Below are positions 42,507-52,264 of a stretch of DNA of 64,000 nt, in pieces. The DNA lies in NCBI GenBank assembly GCA_945879625.1, contig CAMCVA010000007.1, positions 1 to 64,000 of the forward strand, in the 5' to 3' direction. The translations under genes and the position numbers were made by a program. Under the pieces are notes generated by a model, which made no database searches, had not been told where the DNA came from, and saw nothing but the letters and a program-made list of their open reading frames with translations. The first letter of the stretch is position 1; every line of letters starts with the position of its first letter. This DNA is from Flavobacterium psychrophilum (GTDB lineage Bacteria; Bacteroidota; Bacteroidia; Flavobacteriales; Flavobacteriaceae).

Positions 42507-45323
42507 ATGCGCTCATTTGTAAAAATAAAACTGCTTTTGGCGTGTACAGGATTTGTATTTCAATTTTCGTTTGCGCAGCACCACAGTGATATTTCGGCGA
42601 GTTATAATCCCCAAACGCACCAATTGCAGGTGCGGCAACAACTCACTTACACCAACTCCTCTTCGGACACGCTTCGAAACCTCGTTTTGTATGATTGGAA
42701 CCACGCTTATTCGGATAAAAATTCAGAATTAGGCAAACGCTTCTCGGATGAATTTGTGCGTCGATTTCATTTTGCCCCTAAAAAAGAATTGGGTTATACG
42801 CAAATCAATTCCATTCAAACTGCAACGGGCCAAGCATTAAGTTGGAGCAGATCGGCTGAAGGAATTGAACTGCTAGACGTTACATTAATTACTCGCCTAA
42901 ATCCAGGCGCTTCTGCCCTACTCAATTTGGAGTATGTGCTGCAATTCCCTTACGAAGAATTTACGCATTACGGTTGGAACAACAAAGAAGATTTGGCGGC
43001 CTGGGACAGCTTTTTGAGCCCGGCGGTGTATGAAAATCATCAATTTATTACTTATACCAATGCCAATTTGGATGATGCAGCTCTTGCGCCGAGTAGCTAT
43101 GATTTGGCTGTGCAAGTTCCCGAAAACTATGCGGTAATAAGCAATTTGGACAAGCTAAAAACCACGACTACATCAGCGAATTTTAGCGGAACTGATCGCA
43201 AGCAAGTGAGTCTGTCGATTCAAAAAAAATCAACTTTTACGGCCCATACGATCAAAGGATTAACGGTATTTACGAATATGAAAAGCAGTCCTAAATTGGT
43301 CGAGCAAAAAGAGGCAGCCATAGCACAAATTGTGGGTTATGTGCAGGAACGCATCGGGAACTATCCGTTTAAAACCATAACCGTAACCCAAGCCGATTAC
43401 GACCGAAATCCCTTTTATGGATTAAACCAACTGCCCTCGTTTATCAGTCCATTTTCGGCTGATTTATTATTTGAATTGCAATTCCTAAAAACCTACACCA
43501 ACAACTTTTTGCGCAGCAGTTTGCAGCTTGATTTTAGAAAAGACCATTGGGTAGTCGATGCGATTCAACTGTATACGATGATGAATTATATGTCGCGCTA
43601 CCATCCCGAAGTGAAAATGATGGGCAATCTGAATCGCTTTGCCCTCTTGCGTTCTTTTCGTTTGATTAATATGGATTTTAACGAGCAATATGCCTACTAT
43701 TATCTCATCATGGCGCGACTCAATTTGGACCAAGCCTTGGGAGAACCGAAAGACAGCTATTTGCGGTTTAACGAAAAAATTGCCTTGAAATACAAAGCCG
43801 GCTTGGCACTCAACTACTTGGATAGTTACACCAGTTACCAAACGGTATCGCCTAGCATTCGAGAATTTTATGAGAAAAGTAAACAACAAAAAAGTAATGC
43901 AACCCTTTTTGAGCAAGTGCTTCAACGCCATAGCACACAAGATTTAACTTGGTTTTTTAACTCGGTGATTCACAGCAATAATCCCATTGATTTTAAATTT
44001 TCGGCAGTACAAAAAACCGCCAATAGCTTGAAATTTACGCTGAAAAACAAATTTGCAAACCAGGTGCCTGTGCCAATATATGGGCTAAAAAATAATCAGG
44101 TGGTTTATTATCAATGGTTTAAGCCCAGTGCTACAGACACCACGATTACCGTACCCAAATCTATGGCCGATAAATGGGTGATCAATTACAAAAACGAAGT
44201 TCCCGAGCTCAATACACGTGACAATTGGTTGCGTACACGTTCTTTTTTGGGCAACAATCGACCATTCAAATTCACCCTAATGAAGGACATCGAAGACCCG
44301 AAGTACAATCAATTGCTTTATGTGCCTACGGTTGAATTTAATATTTATGATGGTTTGGCTCCTGGCCTGTATTTTCACAACAAAACAATTTTGGCCAAAC
44401 CCATTGTGTTTGATTTAAACCCCATGTATGCCACGCTCAAAAAAACACTGATTGGGCATTTTGCAGTGATGGTGAATGAATTTAATCCCAAAGGAAATCC
44501 GTTCCAGACAGTTTATGGATTTAGCGGGGCCTATTTTCATTACGCACCCGATGCTAGTTATTCTAAGTTAAATCCGTTTGTAACCTTCTATTTTCGTGAA
44601 CCAGATTTGCGCGATAACCATCGAAAAGTTTTAACCCTTCGTTACAATAAAGTGCACAAAGAAATTTCTAGCTATGTATTTAATCCCATACAGAACTACC
44701 AAATTTTTAGCTTGAAATACCTGGATATCAAATCGGAGATTAGCCACACCCTTCAGTTTAGCTCGGGCACGCATGTGTCCGATCAATTGGGTAAGTTTTA
44801 TACCGAAATTCAGTACCGCCAATTGTTTGCCAACAACCGCCAGTTGAAATTACGTTGGTTTACAGGCGCCTTTGTGTTTAATAAAAACCCCACCGATTAC
44901 TTTAATTTTGGCTTGAGTAATCCCAATGATTATTTGTTTGAATACGACTTCTTTGGCCGATCAGAAGCCGGCGGATTGTTTAGTCAACAGTATTTTATGG
45001 CCGAGGGCGGATTCAAGTCAAAACTAGCGCCGTTCGGAAGCCGACGGTGGATGAGCACCGTAAATTTGAGTGCAACCATTTGGAATTGGATTGACTATTA
45101 CCATGATTTTGGGATGCTCGAAAACAGCCAATCCAAGCTAGATTTGGTCTATGATGGCGGAATTGCCTTTAGTTTGGTTCCCGATTATTTTGAACTGTTT
45201 TTACCCGTCTATTCTACCAATGGCTGGGAAATTAACCAACCGCAATATGCCGATAAAATACGATTTACTTTTACGTTTACGCCCAAAATTCTCTTCAATT
45301 TATTTACCAGAAAATGGTTTTAA
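42507..45323 (+). CDS. Exported M1-peptidase-like protein with C-terminal outer-membrane beta-barrel
   Basis: 938 residues from the ATG at 42507 (an upstream TTG is less likely). A signal peptide (about 1-24) is followed by a gluzincin M1-like part (about 25-540): the N-terminal beta domain (LEYVLQFPYEEFTHYGWN near 140) and a catalytic-like region near 330-400. The zinc motif HExxH is absent; the segment FELQFLKTYTNN stands there, so proteolysis by the usual mechanism is unlikely. From about residue 580 the sequence alternates hydrophobic and polar residues and ends in Phe (LFTRKWF), as outer-membrane barrels do. I infer a surface-attached, non-catalytic peptidase fold in the barrel-bearing outer membrane protein group. 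Its partner is unknown. Confidence 0.75.
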   Translation: MRSFVKIKLLLACTGFVFQFSFAQHHSDISASYNPQTHQLQVRQQLTYTNSSSDTLRNLVLYDWNHAYSDKNSELGKRFSDEFVRRFHFAPKKELGYTQINSIQTATGQALSWSRSAEGIELLDVTLITRLNPGASALLNLEYVLQFPYEEFTHYGWNNKEDLAAWDSFLSPAVYENHQFITYTNANLDDAALAPSSYDLAVQVPENYAVISNLDKLKTTTTSANFSGTDRKQVSLSIQKKSTFTAHTIKGLTVFTNMKSSPKLVEQKEAAIAQIVGYVQERIGNYPFKTITVTQADYDRNPFYGLNQLPSFISPFSADLLFELQFLKTYTNNFLRSSLQLDFRKDHWVVDAIQLYTMMNYMSRYHPEVKMMGNLNRFALLRSFRLINMDFNEQYAYYYLIMARLNLDQALGEPKDSYLRFNEKIALKYKAGLALNYLDSYTSYQTVSPSIREFYEKSKQQKSNATLFEQVLQRHSTQDLTWFFNSVIHSNNPIDFKFSAVQKTANSLKFTLKNKFANQVPVPIYGLKNNQVVYYQWFKPSATDTTITVPKSMADKWVINYKNEVPELNTRDNWLRTRSFLGNNRPFKFTLMKDIEDPKYNQLLYVPTVEFNIYDGLAPGLYFHNKTILAKPIVFDLNPMYATLKKTLIGHFAVMVNEFNPKGNPFQTVYGFSGAYFHYAPDASYSKLNPFVTFYFREPDLRDNHRKVLTLRYNKVHKEISSYVFNPIQNYQIFSLKYLDIKSEISHTLQFSSGTHVSDQLGKFYTEIQYRQLFANNRQLKLRWFTGAFVFNKNPTDYFNFGLSNPNDYLFEYDFFGRSEAGGLFSQQYFMAEGGFKSKLAPFGSRRWMSTVNLSATIWNWIDYYHDFGMLENSQSKLDLVYDGGIAFSLVPDYFELFLPVYSTNGWEINQPQYADKIRFTFTFTPKILFNLFTRKWF

Positions 45324-45364
45324 TACAACCTTTTTGGAAGCCAAATTTGTATACTAGTTTTTAG

Positions 45365-45372
45365 TAAATTTG
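45365..45372 (+). promoter_or_regulatory. Candidate promoter of the E1 gene
   Basis: TAAATTTG, a match to TAnnTTTG, 27 nt before the ATG at 45400. Confidence 0.55.
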
Positions 45373-45399
45373 TTTCCCGATAGATTAGCTTTTACACTT

Positions 45400-47796
45400 A
45401 TGATACAAGATGCACCAAATTCGACCCTTTCTTTTGATGATTTCAAAAAAGAAGTACTAAATGATTACAAAATCGCAACAATTAGCCGCGAATGTAGTTT
45501 GCTAGGTCGACGGGAAGTACTCACCGGAAAAGCAAAATTTGGCATCTTTGGCGACGGAAAAGAAGTGCCCCAATTGGCCATGGCCAAGGCGTTTCAGAAT
45601 GGTGATTTTCGTTCGGGTTATTACCGCGACCAAACTTTTATGATGGCCATTGGCACCCTTACAATTGAACAATTTTTTGCCGGATTATATGGCCACACCG
45701 ATATAAACTTTGATCCTATGTCGGCGGGACGCCAAATGGGTGGACATTTTGCCACACACAGTTTGCACGAAGACGGCAGTTGGAAAAATCTTACGCAGCA
45801 AAAAAACTCCAGTGCCGACATCTCCCCTACTGCTGGTCAAATGCCACGATTGTTGGGATTGGCTCAGGCCTCCAAAATTTACCGCCATGTAGCAGGAATT
45901 GACACGACATGCTTTTCTGATTCTGGGAACGAAATTGCGTGGGGAACCATTGGAAATGCTTCTACCTCTGAGGGATTATTTTTTGAAACCATCAACGCTG
46001 CCGGCGTATTGCAGGTACCCATGATTATTAGTGTTTGGGATGACGAATACGGCATTTCGGTGCACGCCAAACACCAAACCACCAAAGAAAATATCTCCGA
46101 AATATTGAGTGGTTTTCAACGCGAAGGCAACGGAAATGGCTACGAAATATTCAAGGTGAATGGCTGGGACTATGCAGAGTTAGTTGCTACCTATCAGGAA
46201 GCAGCCGCTTTGGCTCGTACCGAACACGTTCCGGTTTTAATTCACGTAACACAACTCACGCAACCCCAAGGACATTCTACTTCGGGCTCACACGAACGCT
46301 ACAAAAACGAAGAACGTTTGGCTTGGGAGCAAGAATTTGATTGTTTGAAACAAATGCGTGCGTGGATGATTGATTTTAATATGGCTACTGAAGCCGAATT
46401 AGAACTCATAGACGAAGCTTCGAAAACGGAAGTGCTGCAAGGCAAAAAAGCTGCTTGGGAAGCGTTTATTTCTCCTATGAAAAACGAACGCGATACCTTG
46501 GTTGCACTCCTTGAAAATACAACATCTCCAAATTCTGCAGCTATACATCAAATGGCGGCCGAATTAAAAACCATAAAAGAGCCCATCCGCAAAGACATTT
46601 TGGTTTGTGCACGCAAAGCCCTCCGACTACTCAAAGGCGAAGCAAGTAAGGTCGAATTGGCCAATTGGATCAAAAATTACCACGCGCAAATACAACCCAA
46701 GTTTAGTGCGCATTTGTATTCGCAGTCAAAAACAGCTGTACATTCAGTTCAAGAAATCTCCGCTATTTATGACGAATCGGCCGAAGAAGTTGATGCGCGA
46801 TTAGTGCTGCGCGACAACTTTGACGCCTTGTTTGCTCAACACCCGGAAGTGTTGATTTTTGGGGAAGATGCCGGTACCATTGGCGACGTGAACCAAGGAT
46901 TGGAAGGCATGCAAGAAAAATATGGCGAATTGCGCGTGTCTGATGTGGGCATCCGCGAAGCCACCATTTTAGGACAAGGTATCGGAATGGCCATGCGTGG
47001 TTTACGCCCGATTGCCGAAATTCAGTATTTGGATTATTTGCTCTATGCCATTCAGATCATGAGTGATGATTTGGCTACTTTGCAATACCGAACAAATGGT
47101 CGTCAGAAAGCGCCGCTCATTGTGCGCACCAGAGGCCACCGCTTAGAAGGTGTTTGGCATTCGGGATCACCAATGGGAATGATTATCAATGCCATACGCG
47201 GCATGCATGTGTTGGTACCGCGCAACATGACCAAAGCCGCTGGATTTTACAATAGTTTGTTGGCAACCGATGAACCGGCTCTAGTTGTAGAATGCTTGAA
47301 TGGTTATCGATTGAAAGAAAAAATGCCGACCAATTTGGGCCAATTCCAAACCCCAATTGGTGTAGTTGAAACGATAAAATCGGGAACAGACATTACCCTT
47401 GTCTCCTATGGATCAACCCTGAGACTCATTGAACAAGCGGCCAAAGAATTGCAAGAGATTGGCATTGATTGCGAGATCATTGACGTGCAATCGCTTTTGC
47501 CATTTGATATTCAGCATGATATTGTGAAAAGTTTAGAAAAAACCAATCGTTTGTTGGTGATCGACGAAGACGTTCCTGGTGGGGCTTCGGCCTATATGTT
47601 GCAAGAAATTATCGAAAACCAAAACGGCTACCAATTCTTGGATAGCAAACCCGAAACGCTAACAGCCAAAGCTCACCGTCCGGCCTATGGAACTGATGGC
47701 GATTATTTCTCCAAACCGTCTATTGAGGATATTTACGAGAAAATATACAGCATCCTGAGTGAAGCCAAACCCAATGAATTTCAGAGCTTATACTAA
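45400..47796 (+). CDS. Fused E1 alpha-beta of a 2-oxoacid dehydrogenase complex
   Basis: 798 residues with both E1 halves in one chain, start at the ATG at 45400 rather than the TTG at 45370. The alpha part (about 1-400) has the thiamine diphosphate segment GNEIAWGTIGNASTSEG; the beta part (about 460-798) has VLIFGEDAGTIGDVNQG and REATILGQGIGMAMRG with the TPP-activating Glu. Such fused E1 proteins oxidise branched-chain 2-oxoacids or related substrates and pass the acyl group to a lipoyl E2, which is not in the window. The alpha TPP motif has G-N in place of the usual G-D-G, so its identity as branched-chain E1 is likely but not certain. Confidence 0.9.
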   Translation: MIQDAPNSTLSFDDFKKEVLNDYKIATISRECSLLGRREVLTGKAKFGIFGDGKEVPQLAMAKAFQNGDFRSGYYRDQTFMMAIGTLTIEQFFAGLYGHTDINFDPMSAGRQMGGHFATHSLHEDGSWKNLTQQKNSSADISPTAGQMPRLLGLAQASKIYRHVAGIDTTCFSDSGNEIAWGTIGNASTSEGLFFETINAAGVLQVPMIISVWDDEYGISVHAKHQTTKENISEILSGFQREGNGNGYEIFKVNGWDYAELVATYQEAAALARTEHVPVLIHVTQLTQPQGHSTSGSHERYKNEERLAWEQEFDCLKQMRAWMIDFNMATEAELELIDEASKTEVLQGKKAAWEAFISPMKNERDTLVALLENTTSPNSAAIHQMAAELKTIKEPIRKDILVCARKALRLLKGEASKVELANWIKNYHAQIQPKFSAHLYSQSKTAVHSVQEISAIYDESAEEVDARLVLRDNFDALFAQHPEVLIFGEDAGTIGDVNQGLEGMQEKYGELRVSDVGIREATILGQGIGMAMRGLRPIAEIQYLDYLLYAIQIMSDDLATLQYRTNGRQKAPLIVRTRGHRLEGVWHSGSPMGMIINAIRGMHVLVPRNMTKAAGFYNSLLATDEPALVVECLNGYRLKEKMPTNLGQFQTPIGVVETIKSGTDITLVSYGSTLRLIEQAAKELQEIGIDCEIIDVQSLLPFDIQHDIVKSLEKTNRLLVIDEDVPGGASAYMLQEIIENQNGYQFLDSKPETLTAKAHRPAYGTDGDYFSKPSIEDIYEKIYSILSEAKPNEFQSLY

Positions 47797-47837
47797 TACT
47801 TCTACATTGGCGTTAGCTAAATAGTAAATTGAAAAAA

Positions 47838-48353
47838 ATGCGTTTACCCGTTATTTTTCTACTGGTTATGAGTTGCGGATTTAGCCAACTAAGTGCTGCA
47901 CAACCCACAGCGATGAACAGCACACCAGTTTGGAACTTTTTGTGCGAACGCTATGCCTTTGGTGGTGTACTTGATGTGCAAGTGAGTAAAACAAACAAAG
48001 GAGGTCAGCTTCGATTGGCTGTTGAATCGGCTACATTAGCTACATCTCAAATTGCCGGCACGACCTATTTGTTTCTAAAAAACAATTCCAGCATAACCTG
48101 CACCGACAAAAATAAACACAGCGTCGAAGGAACAAAAATCATAAGTTATTACGATTTAACTGCAACCGAAATGTATCAATTGCAACAAAGCAACATCGAC
48201 TACATTCACTTTAACATTAAAGGAAAATCAACTTCTTTTTCTAGTCAAATGGGGAATTTTACGGCCATCAATAAACGTTCGTATTTTGGCAAAGACACGC
48301 CCGAAAAACCAAATTATTTTGCTACTGCATTGGCCTGCAAAGCGCTAAATTAG
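47838..48353 (+). CDS. Exported hypothetical protein
   Basis: 171 residues from the ATG at 47838 (a TTG nine bases earlier is possible). A signal peptide (about 1-21, ending SAAQ) precedes a mature domain with no family I can name. It has two Cys pairs of uncertain role (Cys near 36 and 88) and a low-hydrophobicity beta-rich look. The end overlaps the convergent menC gene by 4 bases. I see no clear promoter in the 41 bases upstream; it may be read with the E1 gene. Confidence 0.55.
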   Translation: MRLPVIFLLVMSCGFSQLSAAQPTAMNSTPVWNFLCERYAFGGVLDVQVSKTNKGGQLRLAVESATLATSQIAGTTYLFLKNNSSITCTDKNKHSVEGTKIISYYDLTATEMYQLQQSNIDYIHFNIKGKSTSFSSQMGNFTAINKRSYFGKDTPEKPNYFATALACKALN

Positions 48354-49399
48354 CCGGCAAATTCAGGAAAATTCACTTCCCAGTTTAGTTCCGGATTGTA
48401 ATGCAAAACGCCAGATTTTACTTCTAGAGGACAACCTACATTATTTTCATACAAAGCCCCAGTACCCAATCCTTGTGGCAAACTGTTTTGTAGCGTAGCT
48501 GTAAATTGGGCAATGGCATTCAAGCCGATGTTGCTTTCTAATGCCGAAGTGATCCACCAATTAATGCCAAATTCGTTTGCCAAGGCAATCCATTCTTGGG
48601 TTCCTTTAAATCCACCAATAAAACTAGGTTTGAAAATTAAGAAGGGCGGCACACAATGTTCGAGCAAATTGCGTTTGGCTTCGCGGGTGGTAAGGCCAAT
48701 TAATTCTTCGTCCAAAGCAATGGGTATCGGACTGTTTTTTATTAGGTCTGCCATCAATTCCCACTGATTTTTAGCAATGGGTTGTTCGATACTATGAATT
48801 TGATAAACAGCTAATTGCTGTAACTTAGCTAAAGCATCTACTGCAGTAAAAGCGCCGTTGGCATCCAATCGAATTTCCATTTCATCGGCCGAAAACTGGG
48901 CTCGAATTTCGCGGAGCAATTCCAATTCTTTTTCAAAATCTAAAGCTCCAATTTTGAGTTTCACACAACGAAATCCTTGGGCTATTTTTTGAGCAAATTG
49001 GGCCTTCATAAATGCAATGTCGCCCATCCAAACCAATCCGTTTATGGGTATTTGCAATGTTCCTTGAGTAAATTCAGAAGAATACAAAACAAAAGGATGT
49101 TTGCTAGCTAAAGAGCGAAAGGCCATTTCTAATCCAAATTGTATCGACGGAAATTCACGTAATTCTTCCCACAATTGATCCAAACCCAAGTGTATATGTT
49201 CGCAGGCCCAACGCAGTTTCTCTTCGTAATCGGGTCGATCATCGTAACTGAGTCCACGTAAAATTCCGCATTCGCCAATTCCTTTTTGGCCGTTGAGCCG
49301 CAATACAATAAACCAAGATTCCTTGCTATGCAACACACCACGAGATGTACCTGCCGCTTGTTTAAATACTAAATCGTATCGGAAATAACTTGCTTTCAT
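48350..49399 (-). CDS. menC: o-Succinylbenzoate synthase
   Basis: 349 residues of the enolase superfamily with the barrel motifs CVKLKIG (near 152), RLDANGAF (near 187), SIEQPI (near 213), ALDEEL (near 238) and FKPSF (near 268), which supply the two Lys and the Asp/Glu/Asp metal ligands. It dehydrates SHCHC to o-succinylbenzoate in menaquinone synthesis. The relative dipeptide epimerases share these motifs, but the neighbourhood with menA and menB settles the role. It is the last visible gene of the men block on this strand, and its stop codon lies within the last codons of the convergent exported protein. menE is not in the window. Confidence 0.92.
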   Translation of the reverse strand: MKASYFRYDLVFKQAAGTSRGVLHSKESWFIVLRLNGQKGIGECGILRGLSYDDRPDYEEKLRWACEHIHLGLDQLWEELREFPSIQFGLEMAFRSLASKHPFVLYSSEFTQGTLQIPINGLVWMGDIAFMKAQFAQKIAQGFRCVKLKIGALDFEKELELLREIRAQFSADEMEIRLDANGAFTAVDALAKLQQLAVYQIHSIEQPIAKNQWELMADLIKNSPIPIALDEELIGLTTREAKRNLLEHCVPPFLIFKPSFIGGFKGTQEWIALANEFGINWWITSALESNIGLNAIAQFTATLQNSLPQGLGTGALYENNVGCPLEVKSGVLHYNPELNWEVNFPEFAG

Positions 49400-49400
49400 C

Positions 49401-50594
49401 CTACTCTACTAATCGGATTACGCGTTTAAAATTGGACGTAGGCAAACCCAAGGCTGTAAATTCGGCAAAATCTTGTTCAATTTTTGATTTCCAAGAAAGA
49501 CTATCACTCACATTTTGTGTTTGGTATTTTTTATAAATGGCTTTGGCTTGGGGAAAGTCGTCGTGAAACAAATAGGCATGCGCTAAGGTAACTTGCGCTG
49601 TCAAATCGGTTGGGTCCTTGACCACGGCTTGTTGCAGATACAACAGCGCTTTGTCGTATTGTTTGGTCACCACATACAACCATCCCAATTGGGTGTAATC
49701 GGCCGTGGATGATTTGGGTGATTCCAATACCAGTAGGGCTATTTTAATTGCTTCACCAAACTTTTTTTGTTCAATATATTTTGCTAGAAATTGTTGCTGA
49801 TTGTTATAACGAATGGCTTCACCGTTGGTTTCTACAAAACAGATGGCGCTGTTTTCGGTAAAGGCTTTGGCTTTTTCGGCGGCCAATAATTTGATGTATT
49901 CGGCATAGGTGTATTTGGTTGTAATGCGCTCCAATACACAGCCACAATAGGTTTGCGAGGGCGCCAATTGCTTGGCCAATTCGGTAGAGGCGCACAGTTC
50001 TACCACTTCGTTTTTGGTTACCGAACTCCATCCTGAACTGAGTTTGCTATCAACCCAAGGAACCACTTCGACCAAAATGCGCTGATCCATGATCCAATTG
50101 GCGCTATCAAAACCAAACCAAATAGACTGCGAATAAAAACATGAACTTGAGGAAACCGTAAGTCGACGGGCATCTTTAGAAACGGGGGTATGTTGGGCCC
50201 AACACGCTTTTTTGGTGCTTCCGTTTTGTTTGTAATTTTTGGCGGAATCGGCATCAGAAAAAATAGCATAAGTGCATTGGTCGTCACCTGCAATTTTAGA
50301 TAGTAGCAATATAGCTCCTGCCGATCCTTGTGAAATTCCGGTCGGATCGGGAATGGCTTTTAACACAGAAATTAAGCTGGAAGTTGTTTTTTGGTTGTCA
50401 TCCAAGAGCGTGATGCGATAGACCAATTCGGTGGTGCCAGCCGGCAATTCGTCTAGAGATAAAATGAAGCGCTCTTTTGTTGTAACAGTAATCTCTTTAG
50501 AAAATGCGCGCTCTTTGTCCCAATAGCCTTCCAACTGAGCTTGAGCAGTATAGAATTGACCCAGTGCGAAAAAAAACAGGATAAGTTTTTGCAT
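49401..50594 (-). CDS. Exported TPR-repeat protein in the men block
   Basis: 397 residues from the ATG at 50594; a TTG at 50627 overlapping the next gene was rejected. A signal peptide (about 1-19, ending AQAQ) is followed by an unrecognised region (20-270) with eight or so Cys and by TPR repeats near the C-terminus (about 280-350, AIKIALLVLESPKSSTADYT then ALLYLQQAVVKDPTDLTAQV). I cannot name the N-terminal family. It lies between the MBL hydrolase and menC genes in the men block, 10 and 1 bases from its neighbours, so it is cotranscribed; a role in the pathway is doubtful as it is exported. Confidence 0.7.
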   Translation of the reverse strand: MQKLILFFFALGQFYTAQAQLEGYWDKERAFSKEITVTTKERFILSLDELPAGTTELVYRITLLDDNQKTTSSLISVLKAIPDPTGISQGSAGAILLLSKIAGDDQCTYAIFSDADSAKNYKQNGSTKKACWAQHTPVSKDARRLTVSSSSCFYSQSIWFGFDSANWIMDQRILVEVVPWVDSKLSSGWSSVTKNEVVELCASTELAKQLAPSQTYCGCVLERITTKYTYAEYIKLLAAEKAKAFTENSAICFVETNGEAIRYNNQQQFLAKYIEQKKFGEAIKIALLVLESPKSSTADYTQLGWLYVVTKQYDKALLYLQQAVVKDPTDLTAQVTLAHAYLFHDDFPQAKAIYKKYQTQNVSDSLSWKSKIEQDFAEFTALGLPTSNFKRVIRLVE

Positions 50595-50604
50595 AAGAAG
50601 AATC

Positions 50605-51285
50605 TTAAATTTCAATGCTTTCGCCAATTTCCAATAACATCAAATCTTTACCCTGATCAAAAAATTGTCGAATGGCAGCTTGTTGATCGATCTCGATATA
50701 CCCAAACGTATCGAAGTGGTAGCCCATAATTTTGTCGCATTCAACAAAATCAGAAGCGAGAATTGCATCGGCTACATCCATGGTAAAATTACTGCCGATG
50801 GGTAAAATGGCTAAATCCAATTTGGTGCGCAACGGAATCAATTTCATGTCATAGGTTAAGGCTGTGTCGCCGGCGATGTAAATGTTTTTGTGTTCACCTT
50901 CAATTACAAAACCACCTGGATTTCCGCCGTAGGTTCCGTCGGCAAAAGAGCTAGAATGAACGGCGGTAACATATTTGACTACACCAAAATCAAATCGCCA
51001 ACTGCCGCCGTGGTTCATCATGTGACCGGCAAAACCCTTGGCTTGGTAATACGTAATGATTTCTGCGTTTGATATCAATAAGGCTGCAGGATTGGCCTGC
51101 ATAATTGCTTCTACGTCGAGCGTATGGTCTTGATGCGCATGGGTGAGCAAGATGTAATCCGGATGCAAATTGGCTATATTGATGTGCGCCGCCTTTGGAT
51201 TTCCACTGATGAACGGATCAACCAACAGGACTTTTCCTCCTACTTCTACTTGCAAACAAGCGTGGCCAAAAAAAGTAATTTTCAT
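50605..51285 (-). CDS. MBL-fold metal-dependent hydrolase (UPF0173)
   Basis: 226 residues. The metallo-beta-lactamase motif is THAHQDHTLD (near 48) with later DTAL (near 140) and a GYHFDTFGYIE (near 195) His. UPF0173 proteins resemble L-ascorbate lactonase-like and RNase Z-like enzymes; the true substrate is not known. It begins 4 bases after menA ends and lies in the men block of flavobacteria, so a link to menaquinone metabolism, such as thioester or lactone cleavage, is possible but unproven. Confidence 0.85.
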   Translation of the reverse strand: MKITFFGHACLQVEVGGKVLLVDPFISGNPKAAHINIANLHPDYILLTHAHQDHTLDVEAIMQANPAALLISNAEIITYYQAKGFAGHMMNHGGSWRFDFGVVKYVTAVHSSSFADGTYGGNPGGFVIEGEHKNIYIAGDTALTYDMKLIPLRTKLDLAILPIGSNFTMDVADAILASDFVECDKIMGYHFDTFGYIEIDQQAAIRQFFDQGKDLMLLEIGESIEI

Positions 51286-51289
51286 AAAA

Positions 51290-52237
51290 TTAGACGTTAT
51301 TTACAACAAGGTCTGACAAAAAATAAATGAGTCCCAAGGACAACAATACTGCCAAAAAGAAGGTGCTTAAGGCCACTATTTTGAGTTCGGGATCGAGGGT
51401 GCGTGAATCTTGGTTTTGATGCACTCTTTGCAGATGCAAGACCAAGGGCACAAAGGCAATCAGGAAGAAATACTGATCAAAATTAAATAGTCCATCGGTA
51501 GAGATATCGTTTAAAATGGCAAAAATAAAGACCAAAATCATGGATGAAATCACCAAAAAATAATGATACAGTTTGGCTTTTGGCAATCCCATTTGCACCA
51601 CCAAGGTGTTTTTTTCCGATTGAGTATCAGACAACACATCGCGCATGTTGTTGAGATTTAATACCGCCACACTCAAAAAACCGATCGCCGTAGCAGGCAA
51701 AAATAACAAGTAGCCCTCGGCAAATGTTTTGGCAAACATAAAATAGACGCCGAGCGTACTCACCCAGCCAAAAAACAAAAACACAAACAGATCGCCAAAT
51801 CCGCGGTAACCATAGGGGTTTTTCCCAACAGTGTAGCGTATCGCCGAGGCAATGGCCAAAATTCCCAAAACCAAATAGCCTAAGGAATACCAAATAGTAT
51901 AGTCTTTGAATGCTGAATAGATTAACAAAACAGCCGAAAGCAACGTGAGCAACGAAGTAATTGCAATAGCCATTTTCATATCCTTTGGGCTGATGACACC
52001 ACTTTGTATGGCGCGCTTTGGGCCTATGCGATCTTGATTATCAGTGCCTTTTACACCATCGCCATAATCGTTGGCAAAATTGGATAGTACTTGCAATCCT
52101 AAAGTCGTGGTTAAAGCAAAAATTACAATGTCCCAATTGAATAGCGATTGCGACATGGCATAAAAACAACCCACCAAAATTCCCGAAACCGAAAGCGGTA
52201 AGGTGCGTAATCGAGCAGCTTGTATCCAGTGTTTCAT
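51290..52237 (-). CDS. menA: 1,4-Dihydroxy-2-naphthoate polyprenyltransferase
   Basis: 315 residues with about eight membrane helices. The first Asp-rich motif is NFANDYGDGVKGTDN (near 53), which binds the prenyl diphosphate with magnesium, and the second is NNMRDVLSDTQSEKNTL (near 185). MenA attaches the prenyl tail to DHNA in the inner membrane to make demethylmenaquinone. Its position between menB and the MBL gene supports the name. The methyltransferase step (ubiE/menG) is not in the window. Confidence 0.95.
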   Translation of the reverse strand: MKHWIQAARLRTLPLSVSGILVGCFYAMSQSLFNWDIVIFALTTTLGLQVLSNFANDYGDGVKGTDNQDRIGPKRAIQSGVISPKDMKMAIAITSLLTLLSAVLLIYSAFKDYTIWYSLGYLVLGILAIASAIRYTVGKNPYGYRGFGDLFVFLFFGWVSTLGVYFMFAKTFAEGYLLFLPATAIGFLSVAVLNLNNMRDVLSDTQSEKNTLVVQMGLPKAKLYHYFLVISSMILVFIFAILNDISTDGLFNFDQYFFLIAFVPLVLHLQRVHQNQDSRTLDPELKIVALSTFFLAVLLSLGLIYFLSDLVVNNV

Positions 52238-52250
52238 TTTATCAATTCTA

Positions 52251-52264
52251 ATTTTTAATTATTA
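52251..52264 (+). repeat. Two ATTTTTA/ATTATTA heptamers at the menB stop
   Basis: ATTTTTA at 52251-52257 and ATTATTA at 52258-52264. The second contains the menB stop codon on the - strand. Same family as the arrays at 30777 and 31480. Confidence 0.6.
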
